Source of the DNA: Thiothrix subterranea
Lineage (GTDB): Bacteria; Pseudomonadota; Gammaproteobacteria; Thiotrichales; Thiotrichaceae
Assembly: GCF_016772315.1 (NCBI RefSeq)
Contig: NZ_CP053482.1
Coordinates: 2,232,001-2,296,000 of the forward strand
Length of the DNA: 64,000 nt
Direction of reading: 5' to 3'
Of the stretch, positions 17,556 to 24,867 are shown one piece after another (positions within the stretch are counted from its first letter, which is position 1; each line of letters begins with the position of its first letter). The notes beneath the pieces were generated by a model that saw only the letters and a list, made by a program, of their open reading frames with translations, was not told where the DNA came from and did not search any database. The translations under genes and the position numbers were made by a program.

Positions 17556-18278
17556 CTAGAGCTTTTTACTGGTGGCCTCACCCCAATCCAGATTGTTGCA
17601 AGCCTCGCATTCTTCTTGCAGCAGACCCATCCGCACCAGCAAGGAATGCATTTTGCAGCCCACACAGAAACCCAGCACTGTTTCCATCCACATAAACCCA
17701 AAGCATACCCACACCAGTACCAGTGGAATCCATGAGGGCATGTAGTTGTACGTTTCCGGCAACTGTTCGCTACCTGCTATGGCATTCACCCAGCCTGCGA
17801 AAATTTCGGGGTTGAAGAAAATCAGGCAAGTGACAATAAAACTTGCGCCAATCGACCAAGCAAAACGTTTGGGCAGCAACGGTTTCCACACCGGGCGCAG
17901 GTTTTTCGCCAGAAAGCTGCTGAGCAAAATGGTGGGGGAAAGCCGCGAAGTGCTTACAAACATGCCGGAAATCATTTCAAACAACGCATAAAACAACACC
18001 CATGTTTGTGTGCTGTAATCAAACGTGCGCTTGACGGCTTCGACGCTGTAAATAATGCGCCCATCAAAATCGGTTTCGAGCGTGTCGGTAATGACCTCGC
18101 CGGTGATGACCCAATCCGAACCAAAGATGGCATCAAACAGCGTGAACGCCATGTAGATGGGAATCGCGAGCAACAGCCCGGCGCGAATACGCACGGCGGT
18201 GTCGTTAATGTAGGGGCTGACTTCGTTGCGGTCGCGAAACCACAAATCCTTGCAGCAAGTGATGATCCAATTGACCAT
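17556..18278 (-). CDS. DUF4395-like integral membrane protein
   Basis: 240 residues with about four to five membrane segments. The C-terminal part has the DUF4395 signature GFCVGCKMHSLLVRMG (a CxxC at a membrane face); a second CxxC (CEACNNLDW) follows near the end. An N-terminal Cys pair (ITCCKDLW) is also present. Family function is unknown; thiol motifs and the sox neighbours make a redox or sulfur-transfer role possible, but this is inference. Last gene of the minus-strand run that begins with the second soxY. Confidence 0.7.
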   Translation of the reverse strand: MVNWIITCCKDLWFRDRNEVSPYINDTAVRIRAGLLLAIPIYMAFTLFDAIFGSDWVITGEVITDTLETDFDGRIIYSVEAVKRTFDYSTQTWVLFYALFEMISGMFVSTSRLSPTILLSSFLAKNLRPVWKPLLPKRFAWSIGASFIVTCLIFFNPEIFAGWVNAIAGSEQLPETYNYMPSWIPLVLVWVCFGFMWMETVLGFCVGCKMHSLLVRMGLLQEECEACNNLDWGEATSKKL

Positions 18279-18305
18279 GGGCGGTAATTCCTAGCGTGGT
18301 AGGGC

Positions 18306-18337
18306 AGCATGGAGCGGAATAAATTTCGCTCCATGCT
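18306..18337. repeat. 11-bp inverted repeat between dsrE-like and DUF4395 genes
   Basis: AGCATGGAGCG (18306-18316) and CGCTCCATGCT (18327-18337) with a 10-base A/T-rich loop. No T-run follows on either strand, so it is more likely an RNA processing or stabilising hairpin, or a weak terminator, than a strong intrinsic terminator. Confidence 0.5.
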
Positions 18338-18347
18338 TGTGCTGCGA

Positions 18348-18917
18348 TTACGGTTTCAGTAGCTGATAGCCTTGCGATTGCAAGCGGCCTGCTTCCGCCA
18401 CACCGGAGGGAATCACGTCTTCCGGTTTGGCATCGTACAAGTCAGCAAACTTGATTTTGCGCCCGGTCAGCGTGTTGTAGCAGATTTGGAATTTTACGCC
18501 TTGTTCCTTCAGTTCCAAAATTTTGCCGGGCAGTTTAGCGTCGGCGTCCATTTCTACTTGCTTAGCCGTGGTTAGCAAGCCTAAGCCATCGCCGTTCATT
18601 ACAATGACGGCATCGGTTTTTTTGCCGGTTTGATCCAGTGCTTTCATGTAATTGCTGACATTGCCCAGCACGCCGAGGTATTTCTTCTCGTCACCCTCCA
18701 TTGTGACGTGAACTACCACTTTTTCAGCTCCGGCGTAATAGTCGTCAGCGACTTTGGGTGCAGGTACGCCGGGGTCAAACTTGGCTTCGGCGGGCTTAGC
18801 AGCCGGAGCCGGGGCAGCTTCTGCTTTCGGTTCAGCCGGTTTGGTATCGTCAGCGATTGCAAGACCAGCAACGCTGCTGGCAGTCATCAATAAACCCAGT
18901 ATGATTGGTTTTAACAT
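18348..18917 (-). CDS. Periplasmic DsrE-like protein
   Basis: 189 residues: signal peptide (MLKPIILGLLMTASSVAGLAIA), an Ala/Pro/Lys-rich linker to about residue 50, then a DsrE-fold domain (VVVHVTMEGDEKKY, AVIVMNGDGLGLL, VKFQICYNTLTGRK). C146 sits where DsrE/TusD-type proteins bind persulfide. Cytoplasmic DsrE proteins pass sulfur between carriers; an exported version next to sox genes could bind sulfane sulfur in the periplasm. It lies 49 bases after the SoxH-like gene, with GGAGGAGAC before its ATG. The family is clear; the role is inferred. Confidence 0.82.
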   Translation of the reverse strand: MLKPIILGLLMTASSVAGLAIADDTKPAEPKAEAAPAPAAKPAEAKFDPGVPAPKVADDYYAGAEKVVVHVTMEGDEKKYLGVLGNVSNYMKALDQTGKKTDAVIVMNGDGLGLLTTAKQVEMDADAKLPGKILELKEQGVKFQICYNTLTGRKIKFADLYDAKPEDVIPSGVAEAGRLQSQGYQLLKP

Positions 18918-18966
18918 GGGTCGTCTCCTCCTACGGTTGATAAAATTGTTCTAATTCAAATTTTGT

Positions 18967-19917
18967 TTATTGCATTCCTTCCTGTTCCAGCGACAGGTAA
19001 ACCTGATAAGCATTGCGGCGGTTGGCTTCTTCAAATGCAGGCAGGTGGATGAAATCGCCCCAGTCGGTGGCGGCATAAGCTTCGTCAAACGGGGTCATGT
19101 CTTCGACGGCTTTGCCCATGGTTTCACGCAGGAATTCGATGTATTGCACCGTGGTTTTAATCACTTCCTGCGGTTTTTTGGACATCGGGCCGTGACCGGG
19201 AACCATCGCAGTGAGCTTGCCTTGCGCCATGTCTTTTAAGCGTTCCAGCCAGATTTTGGTATTGGCATCGCCAACGAAAGGCACGCGCCCTTCAAAAATC
19301 AAATCGCCAATCAGCAATACGCCATCCGGCTCGACCAGCACGCTTTGGTCGCCATCAGAATGCGCTTTGCCGTTAAAAAGGAGTTTGAGGGTAACACCAC
19401 CAAGGGTGATTTCTTCATTGCCATCGACGTAACGGTCGGGTTTAACCAAGCGGGTGTCAGCATTGACCCACGGGGCAAGCTCTTCGCGACGCGAAGCCAG
19501 CAAGGTTTCGGCGTTTTCAGAATTGAGGTATTCCTCAGCACCGGCAGGGGCGATAATTTCCGCGCCCAAATCTTTGAATACTTGTAAACCGTAAATATGA
19601 TCGGCGTGATAATGGCTGACAATCACCTTTTTCACCGGCTTGTCAGTCACTTTTTTGAGTTTTTGCAGGAATAATTGCGCTAACGCTGGTGTGCCAAGGG
19701 TATCGAATAAAATTACACCTTCGTCAGTGACAATCACCGCAGCGTTGGAAATGAAACCGTGGTTTTGGGTGGCTGCACCGGGTGCGCCTTGCACGTAGTA
19801 AACGTGTTCGGACACTTTAATCAGTTCCATCACGACTGGGGGGAGTTTGTCATCAGCACGGGCATTCAACCCCATGGTTAAACAGAGAAGGGTGAAGAAT
19901 GCAGCGATAACGCGCAT
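18967..19917 (-). CDS. SoxH-like exported metallo-beta-lactamase-fold hydrolase
   Basis: 316 residues with a signal peptide (MRVIAAFFTLLCLTMGLNARA). Metal motif HYHADH near residues 102-107, a later histidine in GKAHSDGD, GDLIFEGRVPF and GHGP are all present. Such proteins occur in many sox clusters as SoxH, whose activity is not settled (dispensable for thiosulfate oxidation where tested, to my knowledge). Located 112 bases after the second soxZ with a perfect palindrome in between. GGAGG lies just before the ATG. Confidence 0.83.
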   Translation of the reverse strand: MRVIAAFFTLLCLTMGLNARADDKLPPVVMELIKVSEHVYYVQGAPGAATQNHGFISNAAVIVTDEGVILFDTLGTPALAQLFLQKLKKVTDKPVKKVIVSHYHADHIYGLQVFKDLGAEIIAPAGAEEYLNSENAETLLASRREELAPWVNADTRLVKPDRYVDGNEEITLGGVTLKLLFNGKAHSDGDQSVLVEPDGVLLIGDLIFEGRVPFVGDANTKIWLERLKDMAQGKLTAMVPGHGPMSKKPQEVIKTTVQYIEFLRETMGKAVEDMTPFDEAYAATDWGDFIHLPAFEEANRRNAYQVYLSLEQEGMQ

Positions 19918-19988
19918 GAGTCCTCCGGTAAAGCGTGACAGTTGGGGGCGTGTGTGGGGCAGTGATCAGTGGTTATGATTGTTGTGGC

Positions 19989-20012
19989 AGAGACGCAAAA
20001 TTTTGCGTCTCT
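19989..20012. repeat. 24-bp perfect palindrome, copy 1
   Basis: AGAGACGCAAAA followed directly by its reverse complement, TTTTGCGTCTCT. A near-identical element occurs at 49022-49049. It lies just after the second soxZ and may act as a bidirectional terminator, but the repetition at an unrelated locus points to a dispersed palindromic repeat family. Confidence 0.75.
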
Positions 20013-20029
20013 ACGGGCGGTAGCGCAGA

Positions 20030-20338
20030 TTACGCTACGTCAGCTTCGGCAGAGTCTTTCTCGCCTTTGTTGTCAGTCCAAGCGAGTTTCACTTTGTCGC
20101 CTGCCTTGCCCGCATAGTTGAACGCGAGGTAAGGGTTTTTGGAGACAGAGCCGCCCCATTTGGCGGTCAGGATAGTCTTGTCACCCGCCGTGACCACGAT
20201 GTCCTGAATGAAATGCGCCGGAACCAGTTCGCCGGTTTTCTTGTCTTTGCGCTGCCCGGTTTCCATTGGGTGTGTCATCAGTGCTTTGACTTCGACAGTG
20301 CCGTCTTTCACCGCAGCTTTAAGTTTAATACTAGACAT
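20030..20338 (-). CDS. soxZ: SoxZ, copy 2
   Basis: 102 residues, full length. SoxZ pairs with SoxY to form the sulfur-carrier complex of the periplasmic Sox cycle; it has no signal peptide and is exported with SoxY. It starts 18 bases after soxY with AGGAG upstream. It differs from the copy at 21837-22145 by one visible residue (QDIV here, QDII there). The soxY-soxZ spacer differs between copies (CGATTCTCC here, GTGTGCTCC there). Confidence 0.95.
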   Translation of the reverse strand: MSSIKLKAAVKDGTVEVKALMTHPMETGQRKDKKTGELVPAHFIQDIVVTAGDKTILTAKWGGSVSKNPYLAFNYAGKAGDKVKLAWTDNKGEKDSAEADVA

Positions 20339-20356
20339 GATCGATTCTCCTCTGAA

Positions 20357-20812
20357 TTAGCCGCCGCAGCCGCCGATGGTGACTTTAACTTCTTGCTTGG
20401 CGGTGTACGATTTGTCACCGGCTTTAGCAATTGCCACGACGTTAGCGGTCTTGCCCATTTTGATACGGGTAGAGGCTTCCGGTTGCGTGCCTTCACCCAT
20501 GATGAACGTTGCCGCCAGTGGGGTAGGGTTGCCATCTACCAGAATGCTGATTTCAGTCGTTCCAGCAACGCCGGAAGTAACAGTGACAGGGACAACTGCA
20601 CCGTTTTCAGCAATTTCAGGGGCTTTGATTTTAATGTCAGCGGAATCTTCCGGGGTCAATGCCATGGTTTTCAGGGCATCTTCCATGGTTTTGGCGTCAA
20701 ATGCGCCGCCGCCTTCTGCCATAACCATGCTGGGTGTCAGCAGGCCAGCGCTAACCGCAAGGCCAGCGGCACTGGCGGCTAAAGTGCCTTGCAAAAATGT
20801 TCTGCGTTTCAT
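20357..20812 (-). CDS. soxY: SoxY, copy 2
   Basis: 151 residues from the ATG at 20812, the first one after a GAGAGAGGAA site. Tat signal (MKRRTFLQGTLAASAAG), then the SoxY domain and the C-terminal GGCGG arm whose Cys149 carries the sulfur. The protein is identical to copy 1 at 22163-22618, and the DNA differs at only a handful of bases. It sits behind a terminator and has its own candidate ECF promoter, so it is probably expressed separately from soxXYZA. Confidence 0.95.
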   Translation of the reverse strand: MKRRTFLQGTLAASAAGLAVSAGLLTPSMVMAEGGGAFDAKTMEDALKTMALTPEDSADIKIKAPEIAENGAVVPVTVTSGVAGTTEISILVDGNPTPLAATFIMGEGTQPEASTRIKMGKTANVVAIAKAGDKSYTAKQEVKVTIGGCGG

Positions 20813-20855
20813 AATTCCTCTCTCCAGAGATGTGTTGTGAGTGTGAGCATTCAGA

Positions 20856-20887
20856 GGTAATGATGTGTTGAACGCTAAAAATATTCC
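20856..20887 (-). promoter_or_regulatory. Candidate ECF-type promoter of the second soxYZ
   Basis: On the - strand: GGAATATTTT from 20887, CATCAT 22 bases after the first G, followed by TACC. Matches the soxB site in both boxes and in the trailing TACC. The first G is 75 bases before the soxY ATG (73 for soxB). Confidence 0.6.
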
Positions 20888-20908
20888 GTCTTTTTTAAGA
20901 ACTCGCAT

Positions 20909-20933
20909 AAAAAACCCGGCGAAAGGCCGGGTT
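20909..20933 (-). terminator. Intrinsic terminator after soxA
   Basis: AACCCGGC (20913-20920) pairs with GCCGGGTT (20926-20933); read on the - strand the hairpin is followed by a run of T. It lies 34 bases after the soxA stop and separates soxXYZA from the second soxYZ. Confidence 0.85.
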
Positions 20934-20966
20934 CAAGTCGATTGTCAGATCGAACGTAAGGCTTGC

Positions 20967-21824
20967 TTACTTACGTGAGCCAGGGCCGTTCCACTCTTGA
21001 CCGTTAGACATATAAGTCAGGAAATATTCCAGTGCTTTATAGCTATCAGCTTGAGCTTTATCGTTAGCCGCACGCACCATGGTGTTGCAGCCCATGAAAC
21101 GGTTGTGCAGCGTAGTAATTTCACCATCGGCTGAACGGTAAGTAGGCCAATGGGTCACATGACCCAGTGCTGGGCTAAGCATGTCTGCACGGATCATTTT
21201 ACCAGCATTATTGGTATGGCAGTCCGCACAAGACATATTCAACTGACCACGCTTGGCGTAGTAGTAGTTTTTGCCTTTCTCGTACCAATCCACGGCTTTG
21301 CCTTCAGGGGTTGCGACGTTGATTTTGCCACCGCGATTTTCCATCGCAATGTAAGCCATCAGTTGCGCAATTTTGCCTTTGTTTAACAGTGGCTTACCTT
21401 CCTTGTCCACGAAGCCTTCGCCATCACCGTCGGTTTTGCAGGCGTTTAACGCGCCTTCTGCCGTGACGATGGTGTCTTTCTCAGCATCATAGTAAGGGTA
21501 TTTGGTACGGATGGATTTGATGTCACCCATGCAATCTGCGTAGGTTTTGCCATTTTTGAATGGCGTTTCCCAAATGGTTTTACCCGCATCAATGTCAGGC
21601 TCGTAAGGAGGGAATGACGATTCCATTTCTTCCCATTGGGCTTTCAAGTTGGCATCCAAGGCATAAGCACCGTCTTTGAAATCTTCAAACGGTACATCTT
21701 TGAATGCTGTCTTGAAATGGTCTTGGAATGCAGTCAAATCTTCGGCAGGGCCTGCTTGTACGGCGCTGAATGCGGCGACGGACAAAGACATCGCAACGGC
21801 TACTGCGGTCAATACTTTTTTCAT
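20967..21824 (-). CDS. soxA: SoxA, monoheme c-type cytochrome subunit
   Basis: 285 residues from the ATG at 21824 (GGAGG five bases before). SoxAX attaches thiosulfate to SoxY as a cysteine S-thiosulfonate. Signal peptide (MKKVLTAVAVAMSLSVAAFSAVQA); one CxxCH heme site, CADCH at 199-203; the active-site cysteine that also ligates heme is C246 in FMGCNTM. The N-terminal domain keeps lone cysteines (TYADCMGDIK) but no CxxCH, so this is the single-heme type, unlike diheme SoxA proteins. It lies between the two soxYZ copies. Confidence 0.95.
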   Translation of the reverse strand: MKKVLTAVAVAMSLSVAAFSAVQAGPAEDLTAFQDHFKTAFKDVPFEDFKDGAYALDANLKAQWEEMESSFPPYEPDIDAGKTIWETPFKNGKTYADCMGDIKSIRTKYPYYDAEKDTIVTAEGALNACKTDGDGEGFVDKEGKPLLNKGKIAQLMAYIAMENRGGKINVATPEGKAVDWYEKGKNYYYAKRGQLNMSCADCHTNNAGKMIRADMLSPALGHVTHWPTYRSADGEITTLHNRFMGCNTMVRAANDKAQADSYKALEYFLTYMSNGQEWNGPGSRK

Positions 21825-21836
21825 GAAAACCTCCAA

Positions 21837-22145
21837 TTAAGCAACGTCAGCTTCGGCAGAGTCTTTCTCGCCTTTGTTGTCAGTCCAAGCGAGTTTCACT
21901 TTGTCGCCTGCCTTGCCCGCATAGTTGAACGCGAGGTAAGGGTTTTTGGAGACAGAGCCGCCCCATTTGGCGGTCAGGATAGTCTTGTCACCCGCTGTGA
22001 CGATGATGTCCTGAATGAAATGCGCCGGAACCAGTTCGCCGGTTTTCTTGTCTTTGCGCTGCCCGGTTTCCATCGGGTGTGTCATCAGTGCTTTGACTTC
22101 GACAGTGCCGTCTTTCACCGCAGCTTTAAGTTTAATACTAGACAT
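21837..22145 (-). CDS. soxZ: SoxZ, copy 1
   Basis: 102 residues, the partner of SoxY in the sulfur carrier. It follows soxY by 17 bases and precedes soxA by 12, so it belongs to a soxX-Y-Z-A operon. One residue differs from copy 2 (Ile for Val in QDIIVTAG). GAGGAG before the ATG. Confidence 0.95.
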   Translation of the reverse strand: MSSIKLKAAVKDGTVEVKALMTHPMETGQRKDKKTGELVPAHFIQDIIVTAGDKTILTAKWGGSVSKNPYLAFNYAGKAGDKVKLAWTDNKGEKDSAEADVA

Positions 22146-22162
22146 GTGTGTGCTCCTCTGAA

Positions 22163-22618
22163 TTAGCCGCCGCAGCCGCCGATAGTGACTTTAACTTCTT
22201 GCTTGGCGGTGTACGATTTGTCACCGGCTTTAGCAATTGCCACGACGTTAGCGGTCTTGCCCATTTTGATACGGGTAGAGGCTTCCGGTTGCGTGCCTTC
22301 ACCCATGATGAACGTTGCCGCCAGTGGGGTAGGGTTGCCATCTACCAGAATGCTGATTTCAGTCGTGCCAGCAACGCCGGAGGTGACAGTGACAGGGACA
22401 ACTGCACCGTTTTCAGCAATTTCAGGGGCTTTGATTTTAATGTCAGCGGAATCTTCCGGGGTCAATGCCATGGTTTTCAGGGCATCTTCCATGGTTTTGG
22501 CGTCAAATGCGCCGCCGCCTTCTGCCATAACCATGCTGGGTGTCAGCAGGCCAGCGCTAACCGCAAGGCCAGCGGCACTGGCGGCTAAAGTGCCTTGCAA
22601 AAATGTTCTACGTTTCAT
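22163..22618 (-). CDS. soxY: SoxY, copy 1
   Basis: 151 residues, Tat signal with RR at 3-4 and the C-terminal GGCGG carrier arm (Cys149). Same protein sequence as copy 2 (20357-20812). Located 35 bases after soxX. Near-identity of DNA as well as protein implies a recent duplication or ongoing gene conversion. Confidence 0.95.
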   Translation of the reverse strand: MKRRTFLQGTLAASAAGLAVSAGLLTPSMVMAEGGGAFDAKTMEDALKTMALTPEDSADIKIKAPEIAENGAVVPVTVTSGVAGTTEISILVDGNPTPLAATFIMGEGTQPEASTRIKMGKTANVVAIAKAGDKSYTAKQEVKVTIGGCGG

Positions 22619-22653
22619 AAGTTCCTCTCTCCAAAATTCAGCAAATCTAGGTA

Positions 22654-23064
22654 TTACAGACCTGAAATGAATTCGACAACTTTATCGAGTTGTTCGTCGT
22701 TCAAAATTCCCATTGGACCAAATGGAATCATAATGGTGTCGGGGTTTGCGACCCGTGCATCATAGATTTGGGCTTTGAGTTTTTCTTTATCGGGAAAACG
22801 CGCTGCCATGGCAACCAATGGCGGGCCAATGTTACCGGGCAATTCGCCGCCTGCGATCATGTGGCAGGCCAGACAGTTGCCGATATCCCGATCAAATGCC
22901 AAGTCTTTACCTGTCATTTCTTTTTTAGCTTCAGCGGGTTTTGCGTCAGGCTTTGCAGCCTCTGCTTTTTTGTCATCGGCGGCATAAGCCGATGTGAAAC
23001 CCGTGGTTAGAGCCAACACGGAAACCGCTGCTGACATTGCTAAAGTGCGAAAAAGTTTCCGCAT
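22654..23064 (-). CDS. soxX: SoxX, c-type cytochrome subunit
   Basis: 136 residues from the ATG at 23064, chosen because GGAGG sits five bases before it and a signal peptide follows (MRKLFRTLAMSAAVSVLAL). One heme site CLACH at 64-68, followed by GNIGPPL. An Ala/Lys-rich linker separates the signal from the cytochrome domain. Together with SoxA it forms the SoxAX enzyme. First gene of the soxXYZA operon. Confidence 0.93.
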   Translation of the reverse strand: MRKLFRTLAMSAAVSVLALTTGFTSAYAADDKKAEAAKPDAKPAEAKKEMTGKDLAFDRDIGNCLACHMIAGGELPGNIGPPLVAMAARFPDKEKLKAQIYDARVANPDTIMIPFGPMGILNDEQLDKVVEFISGL

Positions 23065-23118
23065 AACTACCTCCTCTCCTAAACGAAACATTTCAATGAA
23101 ACGTGCTTCTCTGTGCTT

Positions 23119-23146
23119 GTTAGATGATTGATATAACATATCTAAC
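23119..23146 (-). promoter_or_regulatory. Operator-like inverted repeat upstream of soxX
   Basis: GTTAGAT (23119-23125) and ATCTAAC (23140-23146), 14 A/T-rich bases apart, 55-82 bases before the soxX ATG. The AT-rich surroundings (23150-23280) probably hold the soxXYZA promoter and the end of bepA transcription. No GGAATA box is present, unlike soxB and the second soxY. Possibly a repressor site; no regulator gene for it is in the window. Confidence 0.35.
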
Positions 23147-23279
23147 TAAACATTGAGAAATATCAACATTCGGAGTGGGAGCTTAACTGATTGTGGTAAA
23201 ACACGCAAAAAAACTTTAATAAAACCAACAGCTTATATAAGTATATTATTATATGCTTATTTTCTAGGTTTGGTTCATG

Positions 23280-24701
23280 TCAAAATTTATCCAATTGTTT
23301 TTCTTTGGTTTCCAGTTGCTCAATTTCGCGTGCCATGGTTTGCAAACGGGCGCTGGTCGTCGCGGGATTGCCCGGAAGTCGTGCGGCTTGTTCCAGAATA
23401 GCGCGGGCGTGTTTGTATTCGCCCATGCGAATGCTGCGTTCGGCGGCGGAACGGTAAGCTTCAGCCGCTTGTCCCGCTTGCTCGGCTACCCGTTGGCGGA
23501 TTTCGAGGAATTCTAGGCTGGTTTGTTCGGTTAATTGGGTACGGCTCAGCAGTTGCCAAGCTTGTGACGCTTTTTGGTTGGCAAGCAAGGCTTCCGCCAA
23601 CACACTGAGAATGTCCTCCTGACTGGGGTAGGCGTCTGCCAGCGGCGTCAGCAGCGCTTCGGTTTCAGCGTAACGGCGTGTCGCATTCAATGCCGCCGCA
23701 ATCGTGAGGGCAAGCGGCAATTGGCGGGATTGTGTGCCAAGGGTTTGCAGGGTGGCATTGGGGTTGCCGCGCCGCAATTGGCTCACCGCTTGGGCGTATT
23801 GCGTGAGTTGGGGATTGCCATCGGTAATGGCGGGTGAATTCGGAGCGGTGAGGGCGCGAAGTTTTTCACGAGCATAGGCGTAATCGCTGTCTTCACGGAC
23901 ACCGCGTTTGCCCATTTGATTGGCTTGAGCGCGGGTGTCACTTAAGCGGTCGATGCTCGGCGGGTGCGTGCGCAAATATTGGGTAATGTCACCGTGCAAA
24001 TCCGAGGTGCGCCGATCCAGTTTTTCCATGAACAAGGGCATGGCTTGTGGGTCAAGCCCAGCACCCGCGAGAATGCGTAAGCCGGTACGATCCGCTTCGG
24101 TTTCCATCTGGCGGCTGAAGCTCAGTTGGCGGTGCAATTGCGTGGCAATGGTGCTGGTGATAATGGCTTGAGCGGCTTCTGGGCTTTTGCTGGCGGCGGC
24201 GGCTCCGGCGAGTACGCCCAGCCCAGTCATGAGCGGATTGCCTTTGCGTTCGGCTAACATTCGCGCAATGTGGCGCTGGGAAACGTGGGCAATTTCGTGT
24301 GCGACGACAGCGGCTAATTCACTTTCTGAGCGCGTATTCAAAATCAACCCAGAATGAATGACGATAACGCCACCGGGCATGGCGTAGGCGTTGATTTCCG
24401 GGTTTTTGACAATCAGAAAGTAATAATTGCCGCCACCGGGTGCGTGGGTTGCGAGGCGGTTGCCAAGGGCGCGTAACCAACCGCTGAGTTCGGGGTCTTC
24501 CACTATCGGGTTATTGCCACGCAATTCGCGGATGAGCTTGGTGCCAAGTAAGGATTCTTGCGTGCTGCTGAGCGTATTGTTGGCAGAATTACCCAAGTCG
24601 GGGATATTGATGCTGGGAACTTCCAGATCCAGCCCGGCGTGGCTGGCAGCCGTCAGGCTCAAGCTAAGGGCAATCAGGCTGGCGTGTATCAGGTATTTCA
24701 T
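23280..24701 (-). CDS. bepA: BepA-like periplasmic M48 metalloprotease with TPR domain
   Basis: 473 residues. Signal peptide (MKYLIHASLIALSLSLTAASHA), M48 zinc site HEIAH (135-139) with the downstream Glu in EADRTG, and a TPR-rich C-terminal half (about 290-470) ending in a short coiled coil. Length and layout match BepA (YfgC), a chaperone/protease that helps assemble LptD and other outer membrane proteins. Same strand as soxX, but 215 bases separate the two starts-to-stops, so probably a separate unit. Confidence 0.92.
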   Translation of the reverse strand: MKYLIHASLIALSLSLTAASHAGLDLEVPSINIPDLGNSANNTLSSTQESLLGTKLIRELRGNNPIVEDPELSGWLRALGNRLATHAPGGGNYYFLIVKNPEINAYAMPGGVIVIHSGLILNTRSESELAAVVAHEIAHVSQRHIARMLAERKGNPLMTGLGVLAGAAAASKSPEAAQAIITSTIATQLHRQLSFSRQMETEADRTGLRILAGAGLDPQAMPLFMEKLDRRTSDLHGDITQYLRTHPPSIDRLSDTRAQANQMGKRGVREDSDYAYAREKLRALTAPNSPAITDGNPQLTQYAQAVSQLRRGNPNATLQTLGTQSRQLPLALTIAAALNATRRYAETEALLTPLADAYPSQEDILSVLAEALLANQKASQAWQLLSRTQLTEQTSLEFLEIRQRVAEQAGQAAEAYRSAAERSIRMGEYKHARAILEQAARLPGNPATTSARLQTMAREIEQLETKEKQLDKF

Positions 24702-24867
24702 TCATCAAGTCGGTTTGTGGGTGTGAAGGCTTAACTATAATCGGAATGCGGGCGAAAGTATGCTTTCCCCCAGTATTTGGGGTTGCGGGGCAACGTTAGG
24801 CTCAGGAAATTTGTATTCTGGCGATTGTATGCTGTAATCGGTGTTTCGTTTGAATCGGGAGACCGCT

